This document shows positions 8,345-17,620 of a stretch of 64,000 nt of DNA, piece after piece (the first letter of the stretch is position 1; every line of letters starts with the position of its first letter). Origin of the DNA: AG41 sp035943095 (GTDB lineage: Bacteria > Gemmatimonadota > Gemmatimonadetes > Gemmatimonadales > GWC2-71-9). The notes below the pieces were generated by a model, which made no database searches, had not been told where the DNA came from, and was given only the letters and a program-made list of their open reading frames with translations. The position numbers and the translations under genes are program-made. The stretch spans positions 6,727 through 70,726 of the forward strand of contig DASZCN010000011.1 of NCBI GenBank assembly GCA_035943095.1, written 5' to 3'.

Positions 8345-9919
8345 TTACTCCCATTCAATCGTCGCCGGTGGCTTGGAACTCACATCATAGACTACCCGGT
8401 TTACGCCCTTCACTTCGTTGATGATGCGACTTGAGATGCGTCCCAGTACGTCGGGCGCGAACGGAAACCAATCCGCCGTCATCCCATCACGACTCGTCAC
8501 CGCTCGGAGGGCCACGACGTAGTCGTACGTGCGCCCGTCCCCCATCACCCCTACCGACTTGATCGGCAGCAGCACCGCGAACGCCTGCCAAATCTGATCG
8601 TACAAGCCGGCCGCCCGGATCTCTTCGATGTAAATCGCGTCCACGCGGCGGAGCAGATCGAGCCGATCTCGCGTCACCGGGCCGAGCACGCGGATCGCGA
8701 GCCCGGGGCCCGGGAAGGGATGGCGCCCCACGATCTCTTCGGGCAGCCCGAGCTCCCGCCCGACCTGCCGGACCTCGTCCTTGAACAGCTCACGAAGCGG
8801 CTCGATGAGCTTCCACGGGAGATTGGGTCGTAGGCCGCCCACGTTGTGATGCGTCTTGATGGTGACGGACGGGCCGCCGCGCGGCGACATCGACTCGATG
8901 ACATCCGGATAGAGTGTCCCCTGCACCAGGAACTGCACGTCTTCCCCGCCCCCCCCGCCGCCGACGTTCCGCGCCGCGTCCTCGAACACGTCGATGAAGG
9001 CGTGCCCGATCCGGCGGCGCTTCTCCTCTGGGTCGTCGACGCCGGCGAGAGCATCGAGAAAGCGCGCCTCCGCGTCGACCACCCGCAGGTCCATGCCTAG
9101 GTGGGCCCGGAAGGTGCGCTCCACCTGCTCCCGCTCATTGAGACGCAGCAATCCATGGTCCACGAAGATGCAGGTGAGCCGCTCGCCGATGGCACGGTGC
9201 ACGAGGGCCGCCGCCACGGCAGAGTCCACGCCTCCCGACAGGCCGCAGATCGCCCGGCTCTTCGGGCCCACGAGCTGCCGGATGCGGGTGATCTCGTGCT
9301 CGATGAAGTGGCCCGGCGTCCAATCGGGCGTGCAGCCGCAGATCTCGAACAGGAAGTTGTGGAGGATCTCGCCACCGCGCGGCGTGTGAGCCACCTCGGG
9401 GTGGAACAAGACCCCGAAAATGGGTCGCGATTCGTGCTGGAAGCCGGCCACGGGCGCGTTGAGGCTCGAGGCGGTCACGCGGAACTGCGGCGGCGGCTGC
9501 TCGATCCGATCACCGTGGCTCGCCCACACCGTGATGCATCCTTGCGGCTCGAATCCCGCGAACAGGGTTCCCGGGCTCGCATCCCGGACCGTGACGTCGG
9601 CCCGCCCGTACTCGCGCTCGCGCGACGGCTTGACCCTCCCGCCCGCCAAGTGCGCGACGAGCTGCATGCCGTAGCAGATCGCAAGGATCGGGGTGCCCAG
9701 CTCGAGCAGCTTGGGGTCGGCGGTCGGCGCGTCGCGATCGAACACCGAGTTCGGACCGCCGGACAGGATCACTCCCTTGGGAGCGAACTCCCGGATGAAG
9801 GCGAGATCCGTCCCGCGCGCCGCCGGGTGGATCTCGCAGTAGACGTGCGCCTCGCGCACCCGCCGCGCGATGAGCTGGGTGAACTGCGAGCCGTAGTCGA
9901 GGATCAGAATGCGGTTCAC
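8345..9919 (-). CDS. guaA: GMP synthase (glutamine-hydrolysing)
   Basis: This 524-residue enzyme aminates XMP to GMP. The class I glutaminase domain contains Cys82 in AICYGMQ, and His/Glu in HPEVAHTPRG. The ATP-pyrophosphatase domain has the P-loop GLSGGVDSA. The C-terminal dimerisation domain ends with the family's PPATIEWE. A Gly-run (VGGGGGGEDV, encoded by a C-run near 8950) is an unusual insertion just before the QGTLYPDVIES segment. GTG start overlapping the lysA stop as GTGA. It is the last gene of the mreB-to-guaA run. Confidence 0.97.
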   Translation of the reverse strand: MNRILILDYGSQFTQLIARRVREAHVYCEIHPAARGTDLAFIREFAPKGVILSGGPNSVFDRDAPTADPKLLELGTPILAICYGMQLVAHLAGGRVKPSREREYGRADVTVRDASPGTLFAGFEPQGCITVWASHGDRIEQPPPQFRVTASSLNAPVAGFQHESRPIFGVLFHPEVAHTPRGGEILHNFLFEICGCTPDWTPGHFIEHEITRIRQLVGPKSRAICGLSGGVDSAVAAALVHRAIGERLTCIFVDHGLLRLNEREQVERTFRAHLGMDLRVVDAEARFLDALAGVDDPEEKRRRIGHAFIDVFEDAARNVGGGGGGEDVQFLVQGTLYPDVIESMSPRGGPSVTIKTHHNVGGLRPNLPWKLIEPLRELFKDEVRQVGRELGLPEEIVGRHPFPGPGLAIRVLGPVTRDRLDLLRRVDAIYIEEIRAAGLYDQIWQAFAVLLPIKSVGVMGDGRTYDYVVALRAVTSRDGMTADWFPFAPDVLGRISSRIINEVKGVNRVVYDVSSKPPATIEWE

Positions 9920-11211
9920 GCCTGGTACCAGGTCGTGGGCTCGAGAATTTCGCCGCGTAACAGGTCGTCCTGGGTCTCGCGCTGCCGCGCGATGTAGTAG
10001 CGGTTCCCCTCGACCAGGACTTCCGGGGGCCGCGGTCGCTGGTTGTAGGTCGAGCTCATCACGAAGCCATACGCGCCCGTGCCGAGTACTGCCAGATATT
10101 CACCGGGCTCGACCGTGGGAAGCTTACGATCGAGCGCCAGGAAGTCTCCCGACTCGCAGATCGGGCCCACGACGTTGACCAGCTCCTCCGGACGCGTCCC
10201 GCCACGGTCCTTGAGCGGGACGATCTCATGATGGGCATTGTAGTGGCTGGGCCGCACGAAGTCCGTCATGCCAGCGTCCACTACCACGAATTCCTTGCCG
10301 CCGGCGTGTTTGCGGTAGAGCACCTTGGTGACGAGGACGCCCGCGTTCGCGACGAGGTAGCGCCCTGGCTCGCACACGAGCGCCAGTCCCGCCTGCGTGA
10401 TGGGGGGTGCCACGGCGTCCGCAAACGCCTGCGGGCTCGGCGCCTTCTCGTTGTGATACTTGACGCCCAGTCCGCCCCCGACGTCGAGCGCCTCGACGGT
10501 CGTGATCCCCGAGGCGCGCAGGGCCGTCACCAGCTCCAAGAGCTTGATCGTGCCGCGGTGATACGGCTCCACGTCGGTGATCTGCGAGCCCAGGTGCATC
10601 GCGAGGCCGCGCAGCGTGAACAGGGGCTCCGCCGCCACGCGCTGGGCCACGCTCACGACTTCGTCGTACGGCACACCGAACTTCGCGGTCTTCTCACCGG
10701 TCTTGGTGTACGGGTGCGTCTCGGTCGCGACATCCGGGTTGACGCGAATGCCCACGCTGGCGCGCTTCTTCAATCGGTGCGCGACGGCGATCACCGCGTC
10801 GAGCTCAGCCGGCGACTCGATGTTCAGGAATCCCACGCCGACCCGAATCGCCTCCTCGAGCTCGAGGGCGGTCTTACCGACGCCCGAGAAGACGATGGAA
10901 GCCGCGTCGAACCCCGCGGCCAGGGCCCGCCGCAGCTCGCCGACTGACACGATGTCCGCGCCGGCGCCCACGGCCTTGAGCACCCGGAGCACGCCGATGT
11001 TGCCGTTGGCCTTCACCGAGTAGCAGATCCGGTGAGCGACGCCCTTGAGAGCGTCGTGGAGGGCATGGTATTGCGCGCGGATCAGGTTGGCGCTGTAGAC
11101 GTACGTCGGCGTACCCACCCGCTCCGCGATGGCTCGGAGCAGGGCGGGATCGAACGCGAGTACGCCCGCACCTGCATGGCTACGTTGTAGCTGCGGCTGG
11201 ACTTCCGTCAC
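9916..11211 (-). CDS. lysA: Diaminopimelate decarboxylase
   Basis: This is a PLP-dependent fold-III decarboxylase of about 431 residues that converts meso-diaminopimelate to lysine. The PLP lysine lies in CYSVKANGN. HLGSQI, DVGGGLG, CEPGRYLVANAG, ICESGDFL and GAYGFVMSSTYN are all present. The frame is open back to 11364, but the preceding gene ends at 11229. The GTG at 11211-11209, directly after a purine-rich GGGGAGAG, is therefore the best start. Confidence 0.94.
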   Translation of the reverse strand: MTEVQPQLQRSHAGAGVLAFDPALLRAIAERVGTPTYVYSANLIRAQYHALHDALKGVAHRICYSVKANGNIGVLRVLKAVGAGADIVSVGELRRALAAGFDAASIVFSGVGKTALELEEAIRVGVGFLNIESPAELDAVIAVAHRLKKRASVGIRVNPDVATETHPYTKTGEKTAKFGVPYDEVVSVAQRVAAEPLFTLRGLAMHLGSQITDVEPYHRGTIKLLELVTALRASGITTVEALDVGGGLGVKYHNEKAPSPQAFADAVAPPITQAGLALVCEPGRYLVANAGVLVTKVLYRKHAGGKEFVVVDAGMTDFVRPSHYNAHHEIVPLKDRGGTRPEELVNVVGPICESGDFLALDRKLPTVEPGEYLAVLGTGAYGFVMSSTYNQRPRPPEVLVEGNRYYIARQRETQDDLLRGEILEPTTWYQA

Positions 11212-11228
11212 CTCTCCCCCCGCTGCGA

Positions 11229-13592
11229 CTAGTATGTGGAAGTGATCAACACTCGGCTCTTCCTCCCATCCATACGAATGCCGGAAGGCGAAGGATTGGT
11301 CGGTCTGCCGTTGAGAAAATACTTGGTGTTGGGCGAAGCTTTCTCTCTTAAAACGAAGTGCCACCCGGTCTCTTTGGCTGCAATATCGTAGATGACCCCT
11401 TTTCCCGTTCTGGTACGCGAAAAGGAAATAAGGTTGGTGCCGACCGGGAGGTCCTCGATCTTGATGTTCTCCCAGCCCGCAGGAAGGTGGGGCTCGAACA
11501 CGATCGTCTTATTCACCGCGTCCGGTCGGACGCCGAAAACATGCTGGATCAATGGCAACACGATGCCGTAGCTGGTCCAAGCGATCGTGAAGCAACCATA
11601 GTCCGGCATCATTTCCGATATCGAGCCCGGCGATACGCGGTTGAAGGTTTGAACGATCCTGTCCACATACCACATCGCTTCGTCGGTACGCCCATAATTG
11701 CCTTCGGCAACGGCTTGCACGCCGGTCGAGATCGTCATCATCGCCTGTCTTTCGACGGCGGAGAGATAGGGGCCGTATGCTCCGGTGTTCTCGCGCCGGA
11801 TCTTGTCCAAAAGCCCGATCGCTCGCGCCCCCGGAGCGATGCCGGTTTCCATCGGCGTTGCGATAACCCAGTTCTTGTTGGTGATCCAGCCCCTGTCTCC
11901 CTCCGGCATCGCGGAGAATTCCGCCTTCAGCCGTTCGTAACGCGCAATCAAGTCTTTGTCTCTCTGGGTCATCTTGTCCGCCCCCTTGAGACCTATCTGC
12001 TTGATCGCCCCTTCGGCGGCGCTGACCGCCTGCGATCTGCTTCCGTAGAAATCCGCGTATGTACTGTCCTGTTCAATCCAGAATCGTTGATTAATCCTTT
12101 CTTTTAAGTCTGAAGCCAGTGTCCGGTATCGGTCTTTCGCACCCGTGTCGTTCAATACTTCGGCGATGCGCGCCGCAGCCTCCAGAGCCTGCTGCGTATA
12201 GGCCGCGACATCGATCAGCTCGGCGTTCAAACCATAAACTTCCATGATCCCGTAACCTTCGGGGAACAGGTCCTTGTTCTGGTCCATCTCGCCCAGGAGC
12301 CAATCGATACCCATCTTCATGGCGGGATACATCTCTCGCGCAAAATCCCGATCCCCCGTCCACTCGAATACCTTGCCGACCGTCAGGACGAACTGCGCGG
12401 TCTCCTGGGTATTCCCTGGATTCGTCACCGCTCCGTCGGTTGTTATCTCATGCACGATCCGGCCGTTCGCGTTCACCTTGTTCGACTGGTTCCGTAGCAG
12501 CCGGAGCGTCTGCTTGGCCAGGTCGAAATCGCCGGTCGTCGTGAGCGCTTGCAGGGAGTACGTCTCGGTGCCGAACCACCAGGGATATTCCATGAAGCCG
12601 CCGCTCTCACCGCGGCCGATTCCGGGAACGTCCCTGACCAGCCACTCCATGTTGATCCTGCTCCAGTTATAGACTTCTTGCAGGTGCCGGTCCGGGATGC
12701 TTATGCGGGCCCGGTTGATGATCGAGCCATAGTGCGCCACCTTCTCCGCGAGGAGGGTGACATGGTGCTCCGCCAGATAGTCGTAGACCGCTACGGCGTC
12801 GCGCTGGCTGGTGGTCGAGCCTGCGACGACGAAGGTCAGGGTGGAGGTGGCATGGGCGCCGACTGTGACCGTGTGACTGGACGCGGCCGTGACGCGCTGC
12901 TCGATTGGCCGTGCATCGGTGGAAGACACCGCACCCCAGACGCAAAACCAAGGGTTATCGCTGTCTCTGGCGATGAAGACACCCTTGTTGGGACGCCATT
13001 CGACGACATCTTGACCATCCCGGATGCCGAGACGATCGGCATACCAGCCGGGGCGCAGGTCCGTTTTGACGGACCATTCCAAGCGCAACCGTCGCGCACG
13101 ATCTGACGCGTTCGTGAAACGGTACTGGACGATCAGGCCCTGGTGGTGATCCGGACTGAACTGAAAGCGGTCGATATCCATATCGTCCAGCACCCGGCCA
13201 TACCTGAAGAGGTTGCCATACGGATAAGCCACCATCTCCGCGCTTTCTGAAAGCAGAATTTCCGTATTGGTAGCCACATCCACAATCCGCGCCTGGAACC
13301 CGTCGATGAGCTTGATCGGCGGCAGCCACAACCCACCCATTTCACCCGGTAGGTGCTGACCCATGTCAGGGAAATTTCCATCCTGCGTGCCGATCAGGTA
13401 TGTCCGGTCACCTGCGGTCACATAGGGTTGCTGCTTGTTTCGCCCCTGATTGCTGATGCCGGCGAGGATGGGCGCCGCATAGTCGCTCATGGTCGGCGCC
13501 AAAGGAACCGACGCACCCGGCGAGCGTTGCGCAGCGCCGGGCTCGACTGTGAGGGCGGCCATGAGAACAAGCGTCACAAGTGTGGCAAGCAC
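11229..13592 (-). CDS. Secreted glycoside hydrolase-like protein (six-hairpin/amylo-glucosidase type)
   Basis: This 787-residue exported protein has a signal peptide (LATLVTLVLMAALTVEPGAAQ) and a GTG start behind GAGGAAAA. An N-terminal beta-rich region is followed from about residue 330 by an alpha/alpha-barrel-like region with WWFGTETYSLQALTTTGDFDLAKQTL, GYGIMEVYGLNAELIDVAAYTQ and a C-terminal beta cap. This layout matches GDE/GH15-type (alpha,alpha)6 enzymes that trim alpha-glucans; the exact substrate cannot be told. It is wedged between proS and lysA. It is visibly more AT-rich than its neighbours, with more codons ending in A/T, which suggests acquisition by transfer. Confidence 0.75.
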   Translation of the reverse strand: MLATLVTLVLMAALTVEPGAAQRSPGASVPLAPTMSDYAAPILAGISNQGRNKQQPYVTAGDRTYLIGTQDGNFPDMGQHLPGEMGGLWLPPIKLIDGFQARIVDVATNTEILLSESAEMVAYPYGNLFRYGRVLDDMDIDRFQFSPDHHQGLIVQYRFTNASDRARRLRLEWSVKTDLRPGWYADRLGIRDGQDVVEWRPNKGVFIARDSDNPWFCVWGAVSSTDARPIEQRVTAASSHTVTVGAHATSTLTFVVAGSTTSQRDAVAVYDYLAEHHVTLLAEKVAHYGSIINRARISIPDRHLQEVYNWSRINMEWLVRDVPGIGRGESGGFMEYPWWFGTETYSLQALTTTGDFDLAKQTLRLLRNQSNKVNANGRIVHEITTDGAVTNPGNTQETAQFVLTVGKVFEWTGDRDFAREMYPAMKMGIDWLLGEMDQNKDLFPEGYGIMEVYGLNAELIDVAAYTQQALEAAARIAEVLNDTGAKDRYRTLASDLKERINQRFWIEQDSTYADFYGSRSQAVSAAEGAIKQIGLKGADKMTQRDKDLIARYERLKAEFSAMPEGDRGWITNKNWVIATPMETGIAPGARAIGLLDKIRRENTGAYGPYLSAVERQAMMTISTGVQAVAEGNYGRTDEAMWYVDRIVQTFNRVSPGSISEMMPDYGCFTIAWTSYGIVLPLIQHVFGVRPDAVNKTIVFEPHLPAGWENIKIEDLPVGTNLISFSRTRTGKGVIYDIAAKETGWHFVLREKASPNTKYFLNGRPTNPSPSGIRMDGRKSRVLITSTY

Positions 13593-13607
13593 TGGTGTTT
13601 TCCTCGA

Positions 13608-15101
13608 CTAGTACGCCTGTGCCCACACTGCTTCCGCGATGCTCGGCTTGCCGCACCACATGCACGTCCGGGGCGGCTCCGGTGAGCGGAACTCCGGATC
13701 GGGGAGCACGCGCACGGTTGCCGCCGTTTCCTGCTTGATCTCCGCCTCGCACACGGCGGAGCCGCAGAAGCCGCCGTACGCGAAGCCGCCCCCCGCCTTC
13801 ATGAATTCGATGAACTGCGCTCTGGTGGCGCCGCGGATCGAATGCGCCTCGCGCCGCTCTTTCGCCGCTTTGAATAGCGCGGTTTGAATCTCCTCGAGCG
13901 CCGTGCTGACGGCGCCGGCGATGCCCTCGAGCTTCGCCGGGACCTTCCCGCCGGTGCGCCGGGCGGTCATGACCTGGCCGGCGGCGATGTCGCGCGGTCC
14001 GATCTCCAGTCGCAATGGCACGCCCTTGGCTTCCCATTCGAAATACTTGGCCCCGGGCTTCAAGTTCTCGCGGAGGTCGAGCTCGACCCGAACGTCCGCC
14101 TTCACCAGCTCGGCCTTTACCTGACCCCCGACAGCTGACACCTGAGACCTTTCTTCATCCGATTTCCAGATCGGCACGATGACCACCTGCACCGGCGCCA
14201 GCTTGGGTGGGGCCACGAGGCCGTTGTCGTCCGAATGCGTCATGACCAGACCGCCGATCATGCGCGTGGTCACACCCCACGACGTGTTCCAGACGTAGTC
14301 GAGGCCCCCGGCTGCCGTCTGGTATTGCACGTTGAACGCGCGCGCGAAGTTTTGCCCCAGGTTGTGGGACGTGCCCGCCTGCAATGCCTTGTTGTCCTGC
14401 ATCAACGCTTCGAGCGCATAGGTCCGAAGCGCCCCGGCGAACTTTTCACTGTCCGTTTTTCGGCCCGTAATCACCGGCATCGCCATCCAGTCTTCCTGGA
14501 ACTTGCGATACACGTCGAGCATCTGACGTGCCTCCGCCTCCGCCTCGGCCTCCGTCGCGTGCGCGGTGTGCCCCTCCTGCCACAGAAATTCCGTGGTGCG
14601 CAGGAACAGCCGCGTACGGAGCTCCCATCGCACGATATTGCACCACTGGTTCATGAGCAGCGGCAGGTCCCGGTAGCTCTGGATCCATTTCGCGAACATG
14701 GCGTAGATGATCGTTTCCGACGTCGGCCGGATCACGAGCGGCTCCTCGAGGGCCGACTCCGGGTCCACCATGACCGCCTGCGCGCCACTCTTGCCGGTCG
14801 CTTTGAGCCGGGTGTGGGTCACGAGCGCCACTTCTTTCGCGAACCCTTCCACGTGCTCCGCTTCCTTCGCGAGGAAGCTCATCGGGATGAACAGGGGGAA
14901 ATAGGCGTTCTGGTGCCCCGTCGCCCGGAACATGTCGTCCAGGGCCCGCTGCATCAGCTCCCAGATCCGATAGCCGTGCGGCCGAATCACCATGCAGCCG
15001 CGCACCGGAGAGTAGTCCGCGAGCTCGGCGTGCATGATGACGTCGTTGTACCACTCGCTGTAATCCTTGGCTCGTGGCGTGATTTTCTGGGCTTGGGCCA
15101 T
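13608..15101 (-). CDS. proS: Prolyl-tRNA synthetase, eukaryote/archaea-like type
   Basis: This 497-residue class II synthetase charges tRNA-Pro. It is the short type without the bacterial INS editing domain: N-terminus ...DYSEWYNDVIMHAELADYSPVRGCMVIRPHGY in two stretches, motif 2 region NIVRWELRTRLFLRTTEFLWQEGHTAH, and a C-terminal Zn-domain-like end CMWCGKP...AQAY with terminal Tyr, as in the Thermus and eukaryotic forms. Start codon shares one base with the hisS stop (TAATG). Four 7-base repeat units lie in frame at 14122-14149. Confidence 0.96.
   Translation of the reverse strand: MAQAQKITPRAKDYSEWYNDVIMHAELADYSPVRGCMVIRPHGYRIWELMQRALDDMFRATGHQNAYFPLFIPMSFLAKEAEHVEGFAKEVALVTHTRLKATGKSGAQAVMVDPESALEEPLVIRPTSETIIYAMFAKWIQSYRDLPLLMNQWCNIVRWELRTRLFLRTTEFLWQEGHTAHATEAEAEAEARQMLDVYRKFQEDWMAMPVITGRKTDSEKFAGALRTYALEALMQDNKALQAGTSHNLGQNFARAFNVQYQTAAGGLDYVWNTSWGVTTRMIGGLVMTHSDDNGLVAPPKLAPVQVVIVPIWKSDEERSQVSAVGGQVKAELVKADVRVELDLRENLKPGAKYFEWEAKGVPLRLEIGPRDIAAGQVMTARRTGGKVPAKLEGIAGAVSTALEEIQTALFKAAKERREAHSIRGATRAQFIEFMKAGGGFAYGGFCGSAVCEAEIKQETAATVRVLPDPEFRSPEPPRTCMWCGKPSIAEAVWAQAY
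14122..14149 (-). repeat. Four in-frame 7-bp repeat units inside proS
   Basis: On + the units read tgacccc, cgacagc, tgacacc, tgagacc. They encode the SQVSAVGGQV stretch in the anticodon-binding part. They share the period and composition of the intergenic heptad palindromes in this window. By eye, this stretch is not longer than the same region of related ProRS proteins. Confidence 0.5.
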
Positions 15102-16384
15102 TATTTGAGCACGCCCTTGCGCACTTTCGCGAGCGGCACCTTGCGCTGTCTTCCGGTCGTCAAGTCTCGAACCACCGCCACTTTCGCCTTTCGCTCGTCG
15201 GGGCCTACGATCACCGCCCGCGCCGCTCCGTGGGCGGCCGCGAGCTCCAGCTGCTTCCGGATCGGGGCGTGCCGGAGCGCGTACTCCACCGCGACGCCCC
15301 GATCACGCAGCTCGTGCGCGAGCTTGAGCACGAACTCGACGTCCTCGCCGCTCACCGCTATCAAAAAGGCGTCGAGTTGACTCGGCGCCTCGGTGGCCTT
15401 GCCCGTTTCCTTCAGTAGTTCGCCGAGGACGACGTCTCCCATGCCGAAGCCGACACACGGTAAATCTATCCCCGCGATCTCCTTGATGAGGTTGTCGTAG
15501 CGGCCGCCGCCGCAGATTGCCCGGAGCGACTGCTTCGCGTCGAACAGCTCGAACACGATGCCCGTGTAATAGGCCAGCCCTCTTACGATCCGTAGATCGA
15601 TATCGACGAATTCCTCGAGCCCCATGCCCTCCAAACGACGCACGGACTCCATCAGGGGCTCCGCGCTGGGCGAGCTCCGGAGTCGCGCCTCGGGGCGGCC
15701 TTCGGAATCGCCCAGCGCGTGCAGGAATGCATGGACGCCATCCCGTTGTTGGAGCGACGCGGGTAGCACGCCGGCCAACTGACGCTCGGTCGCGGCCGGG
15801 TCGCGCTCCCACTTGTCCAGGGCGGCAAGAACGGCTGGGATCTGATCCTCGTGAACGCTGTATCGCTGCGCCAGCTCCGCGGTGAGAATCCGCCGGTCCG
15901 ACACCCGAAGGCGCACGTCTTTCGGACCCAGGCCAAAGGCACGAGCGATGTCGATCACCGCCGCCATGATTTCGGCATCGGCCGCCGGGCCCGCCTCGCC
16001 GATGATGTCCATGTTGAGCTGAAAATGCTCCCGGAGCCGCCCCCGCTGCTGTCGCTCGTATCGGAAGAGCTGGGGGATCGAGAACCAGCGGATCGGCTTT
16101 TTGAGAGCCTGCGCCCGCGCACCCACCATGCGGGCCAGGCTGGGCGTCATCTCCGGGCGCAGTGCGACGCGGCGATCGCCCTTGTCGGCGAATTCGTACA
16201 GCTGGCCGGCGATTTCCTCCCCGCTCTTGGCCGTGTACAGCTCTAGGGGCTCGAGCGGTGGGCCGTCGTATTCCTGGAACCCATAGCGCCGGGCGACGTC
16301 ACGCCACACGGTGAAGATCGAGGTGCGGAGAGCCAGTTCTTCGGGGTAGAAATCGCGAAATCCAGGTAAGGCCTGTCCTTGCAT
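15101..16384 (-). CDS. hisS: Histidyl-tRNA synthetase
   Basis: This is a 427-residue class II synthetase. GFRDFYPEE is the N-terminal signature. Motif 2 is FRYERQQRGRLREHFQLNMDI, given here with its FRYE, R and EF/Q positions. The HisA motif is RGLAYYTGIVFELFD. The C-terminal anticodon-binding domain carries ...YALRHAPIRKQLELAAAHGA and VGPDE. Its ATG lies nine bases after the folC stop. It forms one block with proS immediately downstream. Confidence 0.96.
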   Translation of the reverse strand: MQGQALPGFRDFYPEELALRTSIFTVWRDVARRYGFQEYDGPPLEPLELYTAKSGEEIAGQLYEFADKGDRRVALRPEMTPSLARMVGARAQALKKPIRWFSIPQLFRYERQQRGRLREHFQLNMDIIGEAGPAADAEIMAAVIDIARAFGLGPKDVRLRVSDRRILTAELAQRYSVHEDQIPAVLAALDKWERDPAATERQLAGVLPASLQQRDGVHAFLHALGDSEGRPEARLRSSPSAEPLMESVRRLEGMGLEEFVDIDLRIVRGLAYYTGIVFELFDAKQSLRAICGGGRYDNLIKEIAGIDLPCVGFGMGDVVLGELLKETGKATEAPSQLDAFLIAVSGEDVEFVLKLAHELRDRGVAVEYALRHAPIRKQLELAAAHGAARAVIVGPDERKAKVAVVRDLTTGRQRKVPLAKVRKGVLK

Positions 16385-16393
16385 CGCGACAAA

Positions 16394-17620
16394 TTAGCCG
16401 ACCGGCGCGAACCCCGGCAAGCGGGCCAACGCGTCGCCCACGGTGTGAAACGAGCCCGTCACAATCCTCGTCGCGGCCTGGACCTGTACCCGCTCCAGCG
16501 CGCGCCCAAAATCGGGCTCGAATTCATGGATCACCGCCAGGCGCTCGAGCTCCCGCTCGAGGCGACCCAGGTTCCAACGCCGGCGCTCGGGCGCCGTGTC
16601 GGGCATCGTGAAGACGAACCCGTCGACGGCGGGCGCCAGGCTCTCGATCATTCCGAGGTAATCCTTGTCGCCCAGCACCCCGACGAGCGCCCGGCGCGGG
16701 TGCGGCGGGTCACACTCGCGGATCGTGTCGGCGAGGACCCGCGCGCCATCGGGGTTGTGCGCAACGTCGAAGATCCACGGTCCGCGGACGTCGAAGCGCC
16801 CCGCCACGTAGGCGCGCGCGAAGCTCGGCGGCCACGCATCGCCCACCGGTCCGAGGGGCGCCGGGAGCGCGTTCAGCGCCGCGAGGGCGACCCAGGCATT
16901 CGCGTGTTGGTGACGGCCTTTGAGTCCGAGCGGGCCGGTGGGCGGGCGCGCGCCGTCCACGAGGATCACGGGCTGCGCGCCCCGCCGCGCGGCTTCCGCC
17001 GCGAGTACCTCGCGCACCGCCGGGTCACGCTCGCCCGTGACGAAGGGAACGCCGCGCTTCGCCACACCTGCCTTTTCGCGCGCGATGGACGTGAGCTCCG
17101 TTCCCAGGTAGTCCGTATGCTCGCGGGCGATCTTCGTGACGGCCGAGACGAGCGGCGTGATCACGTTGGTCGCATCCAGTCGCCCGCCCAGGCCCACTTC
17201 GATCACGCCCACGTCCGCGCCGCGGGCGGCGAGATCGGCGAACGCGATAGCGGTCGTCGCCTCGAAGAAGCTCGCGTCCAGGCGCTCGATGTGAGGCTGG
17301 AGAAACGTGGTCCATTCGGCGAACGCGTCCTCACCGATCGGCACACCGTCCACGACCATTCGCTCCCGTACGGAAACCAGGTGCGGCGAGGTGTACGCGC
17401 CCACTCGCAGCCCGCGCGCCACGAGCTCGGCAGCGATGAAGGCGCAGGTCGAGCCCTTGCCGTTCGTGCCCGCCACGTGGATGGATGGGAACTGGCGCTC
17501 CGGATGACCGAGCGTGTCCAACAGGCCCTCGGTCGGCCCGAGGCTCCACTTGATCCGGCTGCCTTGTCGTGCGAAGAGAAAGCGGCAGGCGTCCTCGAAG
17601 GACAGCCCGGTCCGGATCAG
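16394..17620 (-). CDS. folC: Folylpolyglutamate synthase / dihydrofolate synthase
   Basis: This is a Mur-ligase-type enzyme that adds glutamate to dihydropteroate and folates. It shows the P-loop HVAGTNGKGST, TSPHL, GLGGRLDATN, FDVAHNPDGA and GVLGDKDY. The first ATG/GTG/TTG in frame is TTG 17521-17519, but the frame upstream of it encodes the normal FolC N-terminus (FEDACRFLF...LLDTLGHPERQFPSIHV in parts). No AUG, GUG or UUG lies in that part. CTG 17620-17618 overlaps the accD TGA as CTGA and gives 408 residues, the normal family length. Initiation at CTG is an inference; the gene identity is firm. Confidence 0.9.
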   Translation of the reverse strand: MIRTGLSFEDACRFLFARQGSRIKWSLGPTEGLLDTLGHPERQFPSIHVAGTNGKGSTCAFIAAELVARGLRVGAYTSPHLVSVRERMVVDGVPIGEDAFAEWTTFLQPHIERLDASFFEATTAIAFADLAARGADVGVIEVGLGGRLDATNVITPLVSAVTKIAREHTDYLGTELTSIAREKAGVAKRGVPFVTGERDPAVREVLAAEAARRGAQPVILVDGARPPTGPLGLKGRHQHANAWVALAALNALPAPLGPVGDAWPPSFARAYVAGRFDVRGPWIFDVAHNPDGARVLADTIRECDPPHPRRALVGVLGDKDYLGMIESLAPAVDGFVFTMPDTAPERRRWNLGRLERELERLAVIHEFEPDFGRALERVQVQAATRIVTGSFHTVGDALARLPGFAPVG

